Part shown: piece after piece, positions 14,164-21,519 of the stretch
Numbering within the stretch: position 1 is the stretch's first letter
Layout: each line of letters opens with the position of its first letter
DNA from: Brevibacterium picturae
Lineage (GTDB): Bacteria > Actinomycetota > Actinomycetes > Actinomycetales > Brevibacteriaceae
DNA length: 21,531 bases
Reading direction: 5' to 3'
Assembly: GCF_030453725.1 (NCBI RefSeq)
Contig: NZ_JAKDJU010000036.1
Location: 1-21,531 of the forward strand
Position numbers and translations under genes: made by a program
The notes under the pieces: model-generated
Seen by the model: only the letters and a program-made list of their open reading frames with translations
Databases searched by the model: none
Told to the model about the DNA's origin: nothing

Positions 14164-14177
14164 GTCCGTTCTGTCCG
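14160..14177. repeat. 9-bp tandem repeat after the terminator
   Basis: TTCTGTCCG occurs twice in direct succession (14160-14168 and 14169-14177), immediately after the terminator stem. It has no evident function. Confidence 0.7.
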
Positions 14178-14209
14178 CCTCAGCGTTTCCCGCCGGCACG
14201 GCGATCCTC

Positions 14210-15286
14210 TCAGTCCAGCGCTGTGAAGGCTCCCGCGAACTCGGGGGCGACATCGTGGAGCGTCGGCGGCTGGCCCCACGAATCCGGCACCGAGGCGGCA
14301 GCGGCGTGGGCGTCGATGATGGCGAAGCTCAGAGCGTCAGCGGCGGCGGCCGTGATCGAGACCTGATCGAGTGTCGAGGCCGCGAAATCCTCGGGCAGGC
14401 TCATCTCGCCGGTGGCGATGCCGAAGACGGTGTCGCCGTCGAAGAGCGTGTGCGAGGGGTGGACGGCCCGGGCGATGCCGGCATGAGCACCCGAGGCGAA
14501 GCGGGTGACCTGGGCCGGGTCCAAGCGTGCATCGGTGGCGACGACGGCGATGGTCGTGTTCTTCGCCGAGGTGGCCTCCGCCGAGGACACGGGGGCGGCA
14601 GGCAGATGCCCGATCCTCGGCAGTTCGAACCCATAGGAACGCAGCAGCGGGTGAGCCCACAGCGTGCCGTCGGGCGTCCCGATCGTGCCCAGCGGGTTGG
14701 CCACCACGAGGGCCGCGACGGTATATCCGCCCGGCAGCCGGATCGCGAACGAACCCAGCGAACTGCGCATGCTCTGCATCCCCGAACGAGCACCCACACC
14801 CGCGCCGAGGCTGCCCCTGACCTCGGTGTCCTCTGCACCGTCGGTCGCGGCAGACAGCGCAGCGTGGGCGGCCGCCGCACCGTCCTCGGCAGTGGGCGGA
14901 CGGACGGACCCGTCGCCTCGACCGAGGTCGAAGATCGCAGCGGCGGGGACGAGGGGGACGACGGTGTTCTCAAGCCCAGGGGCGGGAAAACCTCGGCCCG
15001 CCTCGGCGAGGGTGCCGACGACTCCGGTCACCGATGCCAGCCCCAGGGCCGAACCGCCGGTAAGGACGATCGCATCGGCACCATAGGAATGGGTGCCGGG
15101 GGCGATGACGTCGGTCTCGTGGGTGGCAGGGCCCCCACCACGGACATCGACGCCGACGCGCGAACCCGCAGGAGGCAGGACGGCCGTGACACCGGTCAGC
15201 CGATCGGGACTGAAGTGACCGGCATGGCCCACAGCGATTCCCGGTATCTCCAGGATTCCCCCACCCCGAATCGAGCGTGCGCTCAT
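14210..15286 (-). CDS. P1-family (S58, DmpA/NylC-type) peptidase
   Basis: This is a 358-residue N-terminal nucleophile hydrolase. The family is made as a precursor that cuts itself to expose a Ser or Thr; the likely cut is between N243 and T244 in KNTTIAVVATDARLD (242-256), which matches the NylC/DmpA pattern. Other family features are IPGIAVGHA (14-22), RGGGPATHETD (49-59) and VLTGGSALGL (74-83). Characterised members are beta-aminopeptidases, D-aminopeptidases or hydrolases of cyclic and linear amides such as nylon oligomers, so the substrate cannot be predicted. No signal peptide is seen. Its ATG overlaps the aminopeptidase P stop as ATGA, so the two peptidases are coupled. It converges with the phosphoesterase gene. 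Confidence 0.87.
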   Translation of the reverse strand: MSARSIRGGGILEIPGIAVGHAGHFSPDRLTGVTAVLPPAGSRVGVDVRGGGPATHETDVIAPGTHSYGADAIVLTGGSALGLASVTGVVGTLAEAGRGFPAPGLENTVVPLVPAAAIFDLGRGDGSVRPPTAEDGAAAAHAALSAATDGAEDTEVRGSLGAGVGARSGMQSMRSSLGSFAIRLPGGYTVAALVVANPLGTIGTPDGTLWAHPLLRSYGFELPRIGHLPAAPVSSAEATSAKNTTIAVVATDARLDPAQVTRFASGAHAGIARAVHPSHTLFDGDTVFGIATGEMSLPEDFAASTLDQVSITAAAADALSFAIIDAHAAAASVPDSWGQPPTLHDVAPEFAGAFTALD

Positions 15287-16797
15287 CGGCCCTGGACCCA
15301 GGCCTCGACCTCGGTGCGGGTACGGGGAAAGCCGGCGGAGAGGTTCTCGACACCCTCGGCGGTGACGAGAACGTCATCTTCGATGCGCACACCGTTTCCG
15401 CGGAACTCCTCGGGCAGGAGGAGGTCGTCGGTCTTGAAGTACAGGCCGGGTTCGATCGTGAAGACCATGCCGGGTTCGAGCACGCCGTCGAGATACATCT
15501 CGGCGCGTGCCTGGGCACAGTCGTGGACGTCGAGGCCCAGGTGGTGGCTGGTTCCGTGGACCATCCAACGCCGGTGGTGCTGGCCCTCCGGCGACAGCGA
15601 CTGGGCAGCGGAGACGGGCAGGATTCCGAACTCCTCGAGGCGAGCGGCGATGACCTCCATGGCCGCTTCGTGGATCTCGCGGAACTTCACCTCACGGCCG
15701 ACGTGCTCAGCGGCGACGGCGAAGGCCGCATCCGATGCCTCGAGCACGGCGTCGTACATCTTCGCCTGAACGTCGGTGAAAGTGCCCGAGACCGGCAGCG
15801 TGCGGGTGATGTCGGCGGTGTAGAGGGAATCGGCCTCGGCCCCGGCATCGACGAGGATGAGGTCGCCGGCGCGGACCACACCGTCATTGCGGATCCAGTG
15901 GAGGGTGCAGGCGTGGTTGCCCGACGCAGCGATCGTGTCATATCCGATGCCGTTGCCGTCCGAGCGGGCCGCCGTCTCGAAGGCCGTCTCGATGACGCGT
16001 TCGCCGCGTCGATGAGCCACCGCGGCAGGAAGCGAGGCGACGACGTTGTCGAAGCCGGAACGGGTGATGGCCACAGCTTCGCGCAGAGCATCGATCTCGT
16101 GCTCGTCCTTGATCAGGCGCAGCTCGGACAGCAGTTGTGCCAGTTCGACGTCGCCGGCCTCCGAGATCTCGAGATCGGCCTGCACCTGGCTGCGGGCGAC
16201 ATCGATGACCGAATCGATGCGGACATCGGCCTGGCGGACCAGACGGACGGAGATCGCGCCGAGGTCCTTCGTGATCGCATCGTCGACCGTTGCAGAGCTC
16301 TCGGTGGCAATGCCGGTCATCGTCGACATCGCTTCAAGGTCGGCGCGGGGACCGACCCAGTACTCGCCGTAGCGGGAATCGGAGAAGAACTCAACGGTGT
16401 CCGATCCCGCACGGGGACGGAAGTACAAGGTCACGCTGTGGGTGTCGTCCTCGGGTTCGAAGACGAGGACGGCGTCCGGTTCGGAATCGGTCTCGAGACC
16501 CGTGAGGTGAATGAATGCCGAGTGCGCACGGAAACGGTAATCGGTGTCGTTCGACCGAACCTTGAGGCCGCCGGCGGGAACGACGAGACGCTCACCGGGG
16601 AAGGCCGCGGAGACCTTCGCCCGTCGGGCTGGGGTGAATCCGGCTGCGGCAAGCGCCTGGGCGTCGAGTGGTGTGCGATCCCAGCCCTCGGCGACGAAAT
16701 CACGGAATGCCTGCGAATTGGGGCGGTGGGAGCGGTTGTTGACGCGATCGTCAAGGGCCTGGGTCTGGTCATTGCTGTCTTCATTCTGGGCTGTCAT
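15283..16797 (-). CDS. pepP: Xaa-Pro aminopeptidase (aminopeptidase P, M24B)
   Basis: This cytoplasmic metallopeptidase removes the N-terminal residue from peptides with proline in second position. The 504-residue protein has a creatinase N-terminal domain (about 50-190) and a pita-bread catalytic domain (about 230-490). All metal ligands are visible: D317 (VDAGAE), D329 (TADITR), H418 (HGTSHHLGLDVHD), E449 (TIEPG) and E473 (RIEDD), with H414 and H425 as the companion histidines. The N-terminal 30 residues are polar and variable. The ATG at 16797 has TAGAAT 6 nt upstream and only a GGA-type purine run, which suggests a leaderless transcript. It is divergent from the PHP gene and precedes the P1 peptidase with a 4-nt overlap. 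Confidence 0.94.
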   Translation of the reverse strand: MTAQNEDSNDQTQALDDRVNNRSHRPNSQAFRDFVAEGWDRTPLDAQALAAAGFTPARRAKVSAAFPGERLVVPAGGLKVRSNDTDYRFRAHSAFIHLTGLETDSEPDAVLVFEPEDDTHSVTLYFRPRAGSDTVEFFSDSRYGEYWVGPRADLEAMSTMTGIATESSATVDDAITKDLGAISVRLVRQADVRIDSVIDVARSQVQADLEISEAGDVELAQLLSELRLIKDEHEIDALREAVAITRSGFDNVVASLPAAVAHRRGERVIETAFETAARSDGNGIGYDTIAASGNHACTLHWIRNDGVVRAGDLILVDAGAEADSLYTADITRTLPVSGTFTDVQAKMYDAVLEASDAAFAVAAEHVGREVKFREIHEAAMEVIAARLEEFGILPVSAAQSLSPEGQHHRRWMVHGTSHHLGLDVHDCAQARAEMYLDGVLEPGMVFTIEPGLYFKTDDLLLPEEFRGNGVRIEDDVLVTAEGVENLSAGFPRTRTEVEAWVQGR

Positions 16798-16803
16798 GCT
16801 TCC

Positions 16804-16809
16804 ATTCTA
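16804..16809 (-). promoter_or_regulatory. -10 hexamer of pepP (leaderless promoter)
   Basis: TAGAAT, 6 nt (GGAAGC), then ATG at 16797. This is the closest match to TATAAT among the start-proximal boxes in the window. Confidence 0.62.
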
Positions 16810-16864
16810 GGCACTGCCCGCGGTCATTGCCGGGACGAAGACGAGCATCGTCGGTGTCTGCGGA

Positions 16865-16870
16865 TAGACT
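16865..16870 (+). promoter_or_regulatory. -10 hexamer of the PHP gene (leaderless promoter)
   Basis: TAGACT, 6 nt (GGACGC), then ATG at 16877. No Shine-Dalgarno sequence is present. It is divergent from the pepP promoter 55 bp away. Confidence 0.6.
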
Positions 16871-16876
16871 GGACGC

Positions 16877-17734
16877 ATGGTCATAGATCTCCATGTGCAC
16901 ACTGCGTTCTCGGACGGGACTCAAACCCCGTCCGAACTCATATCCGAAGCGTCGATGGAAGGCATCGACGTAATCGGCGTCACGGACCATGACACCACTG
17001 CCGGGTGGGCTCCAGCGGAGGCTGCCGCCAGGGTCTACGGCCTGGGGCTGGTCCGCGGAATGGAGATCTCGTGCCGGCACGAGGGAATCAGCGTGCACCT
17101 GCTGTCCTACCTCCACGATCCCTATGACACAGGCTTGGCAGCGGTGGTCGAAGAGACGCGACGCGCCCGCTTCGATCGCACACACCTCATCATCGACCGC
17201 CTCGCGGAGGACTATCCCATCGACATGGACGCGGTCCTCGCCGTCGCCGGCGAAGATGCGACGATCGGTCGGCCCCATATCGCTGATGCCCTGGTGGCCG
17301 CGGGCATCGTCTCCTCGCGCACCGAAGCCTTCACCTCGATCCTGTCCAGCCACGGCAAATACCATGTCAGCCTGCCGACCATCTCTCCGATCACCGCCAT
17401 CGCACTGATCCGAGAAGCCGGCGGAGTCTCGGTCTTCGCCCACCCGCGCGCTGCGATGCGCGGGCTGGTCGTGCCCGACACTGCGATGGCCGATTTCATC
17501 GCGGCGGGTCTTGACGGTCTTGAGGTCGATCATCGCGACAACCCGCCGAACGAACGCGAGGTCATGCGCAGACTCGCCCACGAACACGATCTCATCATCA
17601 CCGGGTCGAGTGATTATCACGGCACCGGAAAGCCCAATCGCCTGGGCGAACATGTCACCACCGATCACATGTTCTCGAAACTCCTCGAGCGTGCGAACTC
17701 CCGCCCCGGGGGAGTCGACTTCATCCAGGGGTGA
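16877..17734 (+). CDS. PHP-domain phosphoesterase (RNase AM / bisphosphate phosphatase type)
   Basis: This 285-residue protein is a stand-alone PHP domain with the full metal-site set: H6 and H8 in DLHVHTAFSDG, D13, D37 and H38 in TDHDT, E63 in GMEIS, H74 in VHLLSY, H189 in FAHP, and D246 and H248 in SSDYHG. An inserted helical region (about 90-165) contains GRPHIA (131-136), typical of the YciV/RnaM-like group. Members remove 5'-terminal nucleotides from short RNAs or dephosphorylate nucleoside 3',5'-bisphosphates. A role in RNA or pAp turnover is likely; the exact reaction is inferred. The start at 16877 gives the canonical N-terminus right at the first metal motif. It converges with the acyltransferase gene. 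Confidence 0.9.
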   Translation: MVIDLHVHTAFSDGTQTPSELISEASMEGIDVIGVTDHDTTAGWAPAEAAARVYGLGLVRGMEISCRHEGISVHLLSYLHDPYDTGLAAVVEETRRARFDRTHLIIDRLAEDYPIDMDAVLAVAGEDATIGRPHIADALVAAGIVSSRTEAFTSILSSHGKYHVSLPTISPITAIALIREAGGVSVFAHPRAAMRGLVVPDTAMADFIAAGLDGLEVDHRDNPPNEREVMRRLAHEHDLIITGSSDYHGTGKPNRLGEHVTTDHMFSKLLERANSRPGGVDFIQG

Positions 17735-17745
17735 GACCCGGCGGC

Positions 17746-17768
17746 CGGCTGTCGGCACCCGGCAGCCG
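17746..17768. terminator. Hairpin between convergent genes
   Basis: CGGCTGTCGG (17746-17755) and CCGGCAGCCG (17759-17768) form a 10-bp stem with one G-T pair around a 3-nt loop. It sits between the PHP stop and the acyltransferase stop. No T-run follows, so a shared U-poor terminator is the best reading. Confidence 0.45.
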
Positions 17769-17771
17769 ACT

Positions 17772-18878
17772 TCATCCGAGGATTCGGCGCAGGCGCAGCC
17801 TTCCCCACGTCAGGCTGAGTGCGTAGGACAGGACCGCGGTCAGTCCGAGATAGCCCACATACTGCACGACCAGCAGCAGCGGCGAGGCCTCGATGACGAA
17901 GAGGCGCTCGAAGAAGAGCTCGAGGAAGAAGACATGCACGAGGAACGCGCCGAATGAGGCCCCAGCCAGCTTCGTGAAGAAGCGCGTCGTGCGTTCGCCC
18001 AGTTCGATGCGGGAGATGATGAGGATGACGCTGACCGCCAAACCGACGATGAGCGGATTCGCATTGGCGATCGGGTACGAGTAGTCCGATTCCCAGAAGA
18101 AGACTCCGACCGCGCAGGCGCCGAATGCGAGGACCAGTGTCCACATCGGCGGTCGCAGATCCTTCGCATAGTGGATGAAGAAGGCGCCCATGCAGAAGTA
18201 CACCACCTGGTAGGTCGCAAAGCCCCACTTCCATGCGTCCTGGCTCGAGCCGAGCTGTTCGAGCACGAACGGCGCCCAGACACTCGAACAGGCCAGGACG
18301 ACAGCCAAGGCAGTGAGCTTCCACGGTCGCTGCCCGCGCCAGAACAGCACCAGGGTCCCGAAGACGAGGATGAGCGGGATGTACGCGTAGAGGTACCAGA
18401 GATGGAATGCGGGACGGCCGGCTTCGAGGAAGGTGCGGACCAGATCGTGGCGAACGTCGATGCCGTCGGTGTCGAAGAGGTTGAAGCCGAGGATGAAGAT
18501 GATCGACCATGCGAACAGCGGCACGACGTGTCGGATGATGCGGTCCCACACCTTTGCTCCCGACCGGGGAGGCGCGCCCACGAGGGTAGCCCAGCCGGCG
18601 ATCATGAAGAACATCGGGACCGCCCACGGATTGACGGCCTCGGCGAGGTGGCCCAGCAGCCAGGCGTGATCGGCGTCCGCCTCCTCACCGCGTCCGATGA
18701 GGACTCCACCGGAGTGGCCGACCATCACGGTCAGACCGGCCAGAACGCGCATGACATCGACATCATGGCGGTGGCCCCGTGAGGCGAGCGGGAACTCCTG
18801 CGAGCGAATCTCGGGTCGGATTCCCCCCTGTGGTGCTGCTGTGACGGACTCCGCGTCCGGTCGGTGCGAACCGAACAA
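17772..18878 (-). CDS. Acyltransferase-3 family membrane protein
   Basis: This 368-residue polytopic protein has about ten transmembrane segments. The first conserved block, DVMRVLAGLTVMVGHSGG (41-58), carries the His (H55) expected to be catalytic in AT3 O-acyltransferases, and FHLWYLYAYIPL matches the WecH/IcaC-like subgroup. AT3 proteins move acetyl or other acyl groups to surface sugars, lipids or peptidoglycan; the acceptor here is unknown. The start is uncertain: the first in-frame codon is TTG at 18878 with a GAGAG purine run upstream, while the only other candidate, ATG at residue 43 (18752), would cut into the first conserved helix. There is no other glycan gene beside it, so it appears to be a solitary gene. 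A minus-strand 320-residue frame overlapping it is a shadow. Confidence 0.8.
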   Translation of the reverse strand: MFGSHRPDAESVTAAPQGGIRPEIRSQEFPLASRGHRHDVDVMRVLAGLTVMVGHSGGVLIGRGEEADADHAWLLGHLAEAVNPWAVPMFFMIAGWATLVGAPPRSGAKVWDRIIRHVVPLFAWSIIFILGFNLFDTDGIDVRHDLVRTFLEAGRPAFHLWYLYAYIPLILVFGTLVLFWRGQRPWKLTALAVVLACSSVWAPFVLEQLGSSQDAWKWGFATYQVVYFCMGAFFIHYAKDLRPPMWTLVLAFGACAVGVFFWESDYSYPIANANPLIVGLAVSVILIISRIELGERTTRFFTKLAGASFGAFLVHVFFLELFFERLFVIEASPLLLVVQYVGYLGLTAVLSYALSLTWGRLRLRRILG

Positions 18879-18950
18879 AACTCACTCTCGTTCATGCTTG
18901 ACGACATCGGCCCTGTCATTGTCTGGGCATGAATTGAACGCAAGATGAAC

Positions 18951-18987
18951 GAGCGGCCCCGACCACTGGTGGTCGGAGCCGCTGCTC
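18951..18987 (-). terminator. Hairpin terminator after the DEAD-box helicase
   Basis: On the minus strand a long imperfect stem begins 26 nt after the helicase stop: an inner perfect 7-bp CCGACCA/TGGTCGG with a 4-nt loop and outer GCGGC/GCCGC and GAGC/GCTC arms with small bulges. It is followed by GTTCATCTT, which is only partly T-rich. It separates the helicase from the acyltransferase gene. Confidence 0.65.
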
Positions 18988-19013
18988 GGCTGAGACTGGT
19001 TCTGGCTATCGCC

Positions 19014-20477
19014 CTATTCCGCGGAGTTCTGGCTGTCGCTGGGGGCACTGCGTCCCACGGGCTTGCCGCCACGGGTGCGTCGACGTTCGCGGCTCCGGCG
19101 GGGCTTCTTCCGTCCTTCGTCGCCTGCCGACGATCCCCTGCCGCCGGGCGAACCGCCTCGGCGCTGTTCAGATGTCTTCGCGCCGGCATGGTCTGGAGAA
19201 CCGTCGGTCTGCTGCCTGCGCAGGCGCCCCTTCGTCCCCTTGGGGATTGCGAGGTCGGCGAAGAAGTGCGGCGAGGTCGAATAGGTCTCCGCGGGTTCGT
19301 CGTGGTCGAGGCCGAGGGCACGGTTGATCAGCCGCCACCGTGGCATGTCGTCCCAATCGACCAGTGTCACGGCGATACCCGTGTTGCCGGCACGACCGGT
19401 GCGGCCGATGCGGTGGACATAGGTCTTCTCATCATCGGGGCACTGGTAGTTGACGACATGGGTGACATCGTCGATGTCGATCCCGCGTGCCGCGACATCG
19501 GTGGCGACGAGGACGTCGACCTGACCTTCGCGGAAGGACTTCAGAGCCTTCTCCCGCTGCACCTGGCCGAGATCGCCGTGCAGTGGCTTGGCTTGGAAAC
19601 CGCGGTCGGCGAGTTCGGCGGCGAGCTTGTCTGCAGTTCGCTTGGTGCGGGTGAAGATGATGGTTCGTCCGCGTCCCTCGGCCTGCAGCATTCGGGCGAC
19701 GAGTTCGCTCTTGTCCATCGAATGGGCGCGGTAGACGTACTGAGTCGTGTTCTTGCCCAGCAGCGACAGGTCTTCGTTGTCGTGTGCCCGAATGTGGGTG
19801 GGTCGGCTCATGTAGCGCCGGGCCAGGGTGATGACCGCGCCGGGCATGGTGGCGGAGAAGAGCATGGTCTGACGGTGTGCCGGCACCGCGTTGATGATCT
19901 TCTCGACATCGGGCAGGAACCCGAGGTCGAGCATCTCGTCGGCTTCGTCGAGGACGACCGTGCGCACCTTGTGCAGCCGGAGAACCTTGCGCCCGTAGAG
20001 ATCGAGGAGACGCCCGGGTGTGCCGACGACGACATCGACACCGGTTTTGAGCGTCTTGATCTGCGGGTCGAAGTCCATGCCGCCGTAGATGGTCATGATG
20101 TCGATATCACGCTGTGTGGACGCAGTGACGAGGTCGGCAGCGACCTGTTTGGCCAGCTCACGGGTGGGCACGACGACCAGAGCCTGGGGGAGGCGTGTCT
20201 CGGTGCTGTCGGCCACGATCTCGGGTGTGCTCTCAGGATCGGCTGGTGCGCCGCCATCCTCATTCTTGCCGACGACACGCTGCAGGAGCGGAATGCCGAA
20301 GCCCAAAGTCTTGCCCGTTCCCGTCTTCGCCTGTCCGATGATGTCGGCTCCGGACAGTGCCACAGGCAGGGTCATGGCCTGGATCGGGAAGGGGTGGGTG
20401 ATGCCTGAGGCGGCCAGCGAGGCCACGATCGGCCCAGCGACTCCCAGTTCTGCGAAATCTGGTTCTGTCTCCGCCAT
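19014..20477 (-). CDS. DEAD-box RNA helicase, RhlE-like
   Basis: This ATP-dependent RNA helicase has 487 residues. The motifs are in order: Q motif around GITHPFPIQ (25-33), motif I AKTGTGKT (50-57), Ia PTRELAKQ (104-111), Ib TPGR (153-156), II DEAD (177-180), III SAT (208-210), V ARGID (330-334) and VI HRIGRTGR (355-362). The last 70 residues are basic and rich in Arg, Gly and Ser, a likely RNA-binding tail. It corresponds to Rv3211/rhlE, and the adjoining ferritin-like and DUF3107 genes are also neighbours in mycobacteria (from memory). Likely roles are ribosome assembly and mRNA turnover, often cold-induced in this family. The ATG at 20477 has AAAAGGAG 8 nt upstream, directly preceded by a small hairpin. 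Confidence 0.94.
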   Translation of the reverse strand: MAETEPDFAELGVAGPIVASLAASGITHPFPIQAMTLPVALSGADIIGQAKTGTGKTLGFGIPLLQRVVGKNEDGGAPADPESTPEIVADSTETRLPQALVVVPTRELAKQVAADLVTASTQRDIDIMTIYGGMDFDPQIKTLKTGVDVVVGTPGRLLDLYGRKVLRLHKVRTVVLDEADEMLDLGFLPDVEKIINAVPAHRQTMLFSATMPGAVITLARRYMSRPTHIRAHDNEDLSLLGKNTTQYVYRAHSMDKSELVARMLQAEGRGRTIIFTRTKRTADKLAAELADRGFQAKPLHGDLGQVQREKALKSFREGQVDVLVATDVAARGIDIDDVTHVVNYQCPDDEKTYVHRIGRTGRAGNTGIAVTLVDWDDMPRWRLINRALGLDHDEPAETYSTSPHFFADLAIPKGTKGRLRRQQTDGSPDHAGAKTSEQRRGGSPGGRGSSAGDEGRKKPRRSRERRRTRGGKPVGRSAPSDSQNSAE

Positions 20478-20493
20478 GTTTCAAACTCCTTTT

Positions 20494-20507
20494 AGCGCCT
20501 TCGCGCT
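20494..20507 (-). promoter_or_regulatory. Leader hairpin abutting the helicase ribosome-binding site
   Basis: On the minus strand AGCGC, loop GAAG, GCGCT is followed with no gap by AAAAGGAG and, 8 nt later, the helicase ATG. A stem so close to the ribosome-binding site could adjust translation initiation or protect the 5' end. Confidence 0.35.
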
Positions 20508-20526
20508 CGTCATGGTCGTGAACCGG

Positions 20527-20532
20527 TACTCT
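20527..20532 (+). promoter_or_regulatory. -10 hexamer of the ferritin-like gene (leaderless promoter)
   Basis: TACTCT, 6 nt (TGAGTT), then ATG at 20539. No Shine-Dalgarno sequence is present. It is divergent from the helicase, whose own promoter must lie in the same 61 nt or inside this gene. Confidence 0.58.
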
Positions 20533-20538
20533 TGAGTT

Positions 20539-21171
20539 ATGCCCGATTCAGCCCCATTGGCCGGTAATAATGCTGCTACGCTCGCACTTCTGGCGTTCGG
20601 CGAGCTGACCGCTTTCGAACGAATGGCCACCAACGCGACCACCGCTGTGCACATGGACGATAAAGTCACTTTGGCGCGGTTGGCCTCTCTGTCCTTTGCG
20701 AACTTCGAAGAGCTCTCGCAGCACATCAGTCGATTGGGCCAGGATGCGATCGAGCTCTGTCAGCATTTCGAGCCGACCTTCACCGTGCTGGCGGAACGGA
20801 CTCGTCCTCGTGACTGGCACGAAAGTCTCATGAAGGGATTCGTCTTCGACGGAATCATGAATGACTTCTACCGCACGGCCGTGGATGAGCTCAGCGAGCC
20901 CGGATACAGCCTGGCAATTACTATTCTCGATGATACACGGGCGACTGAATATGTGCGCAATCGTCTGACTGCTGACGTTGCCGCCGACTCTCAGCTGGCG
21001 TCGCGTCTGGCGCTGTGGGGACGCAAGCTTGTGGCCGAAACCCTGGGCCGAGCACGCAACCTCCTCACGGATCCATTTCTGGGCATCGATGAAGAACTGG
21101 TGGTGGCGTCGATTCCGGCGGTGACAGCCAACCATTCGAAACGGATGTCGGCGCTGGGGCTCGTCGCCTGA
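20539..21171 (+). CDS. Ferritin-like fold protein (MiaE-like / Rv3210c family)
   Basis: This 210-residue, mostly helical protein is annotated in actinobacteria as ferritin-like fold-containing. Candidate metal ligands on long helices are E22 (FGELTAFERMA, 20-30), E57/E58 and H62 (FEELSQHI), and acidic residues D104 and D109 (FVFDGIMNDFY), which fits a diiron four-helix bundle of the tRNA-hydroxylase MiaE type. Whether it binds iron or modifies tRNA is not shown by the sequence. The ATG at 20539 has a -10 hexamer 6 nt upstream. It is divergent from the RNA helicase and convergent with DUF3107, an arrangement also found around Rv3210c (from memory), which favours an RNA-related role by association only. 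Confidence 0.82.
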   Translation: MPDSAPLAGNNAATLALLAFGELTAFERMATNATTAVHMDDKVTLARLASLSFANFEELSQHISRLGQDAIELCQHFEPTFTVLAERTRPRDWHESLMKGFVFDGIMNDFYRTAVDELSEPGYSLAITILDDTRATEYVRNRLTADVAADSQLASRLALWGRKLVAETLGRARNLLTDPFLGIDEELVVASIPAVTANHSKRMSALGLVA

Positions 21172-21190
21172 GACAGTTCGAAGCCGGAGG

Positions 21191-21239
21191 GTGAATAGGC
21201 TGAGGGCCCGGTCAGAAACCGGGCCCTCAGCCTATTCAC
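21191..21239. terminator. Perfect 22-bp hairpin between convergent genes
   Basis: Positions 21191-21212 and 21218-21239 are exact reverse complements around a CAGAA loop, giving a 22-bp uninterrupted stem. No T-run follows on either strand. It lies between the ferritin-like stop (21171) and the DUF3107 stop (21298), so a two-way terminator of the U-less kind is likely. Confidence 0.8.
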
Positions 21240-21297
21240 GAGGAATTCACCGTCGTTCGACGTTCATTCCTTCACGATGCTCTGCGCAGGCAGTCGC

Positions 21298-21519
21298 TCA
21301 GGCACCGAAGCCGACGCGCCGGGCATTTTCCGTGCCGATTTCGACATAGGCCAGAGCGGCACCGGGGACGAATACCTGGCGTCCCTTGGAATCGGTGAAG
21401 GACAGCAGCGATTCGGACTTGACGGATTCTTCGATACGCGCGGCCAGATCTTTGGGGGCCTCGTCAGATTCCATGACGATTTCTCGCTGTGACTGCTTGA
21501 CGCCGATCTTGATTTCCAT
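21298..21519 (-). CDS. DUF3107-family protein (TB9.4-like)
   Basis: This 73-residue protein begins MEIKIGVKQSQREIVMESDE and contains SFTDSKGRQVFVP and AALAYVEIG, the conserved pattern of the actinobacterial DUF3107 family (Rv3208A/TB9.4 in M. tuberculosis, a known T-cell antigen). The predicted fold is a small alpha/beta unit; no enzymatic residues are evident and the function is unknown. The ATG at 21519 has AAGGAG only 4 nt upstream, at the very end of the window, so the promoter is not visible. It is convergent with the ferritin-like gene across a strong hairpin. Confidence 0.93.
   Translation of the reverse strand: MEIKIGVKQSQREIVMESDEAPKDLAARIEESVKSESLLSFTDSKGRQVFVPGAALAYVEIGTENARRVGFGA

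Noticed and set aside
15277..16992. 571-codon open frame on the plus strand
   Set aside because: It lies antisense to aminopeptidase P, whose full set of metal ligands proves the minus strand. Long antisense frames are expected at this GC content.
17715..17778. CGACTTCATCC repeated at the ends of the PHP and acyltransferase genes
   Set aside because: It is an 11-nt match within two coding ends, with different flanks and no terminal features; probably chance.
17665..18627. 320-codon minus-strand frame overlapping the acyltransferase
   Set aside because: It is the same strand in another frame; it is Arg/Pro-rich with no transmembrane pattern, whereas the chosen frame gives a clean AT3 protein.
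18731..19321. Minus-strand frame with an ATG (near 18896) preceding the acyltransferase TTG
   Set aside because: It was considered as a possible true start joined by a frameshift, but its product shares nothing with the acyltransferase and it ends inside that gene.
18945..20408. 487-codon open frame on the plus strand
   Set aside because: It is a mirror of the DEAD-box helicase, which has all helicase motifs on the minus strand.
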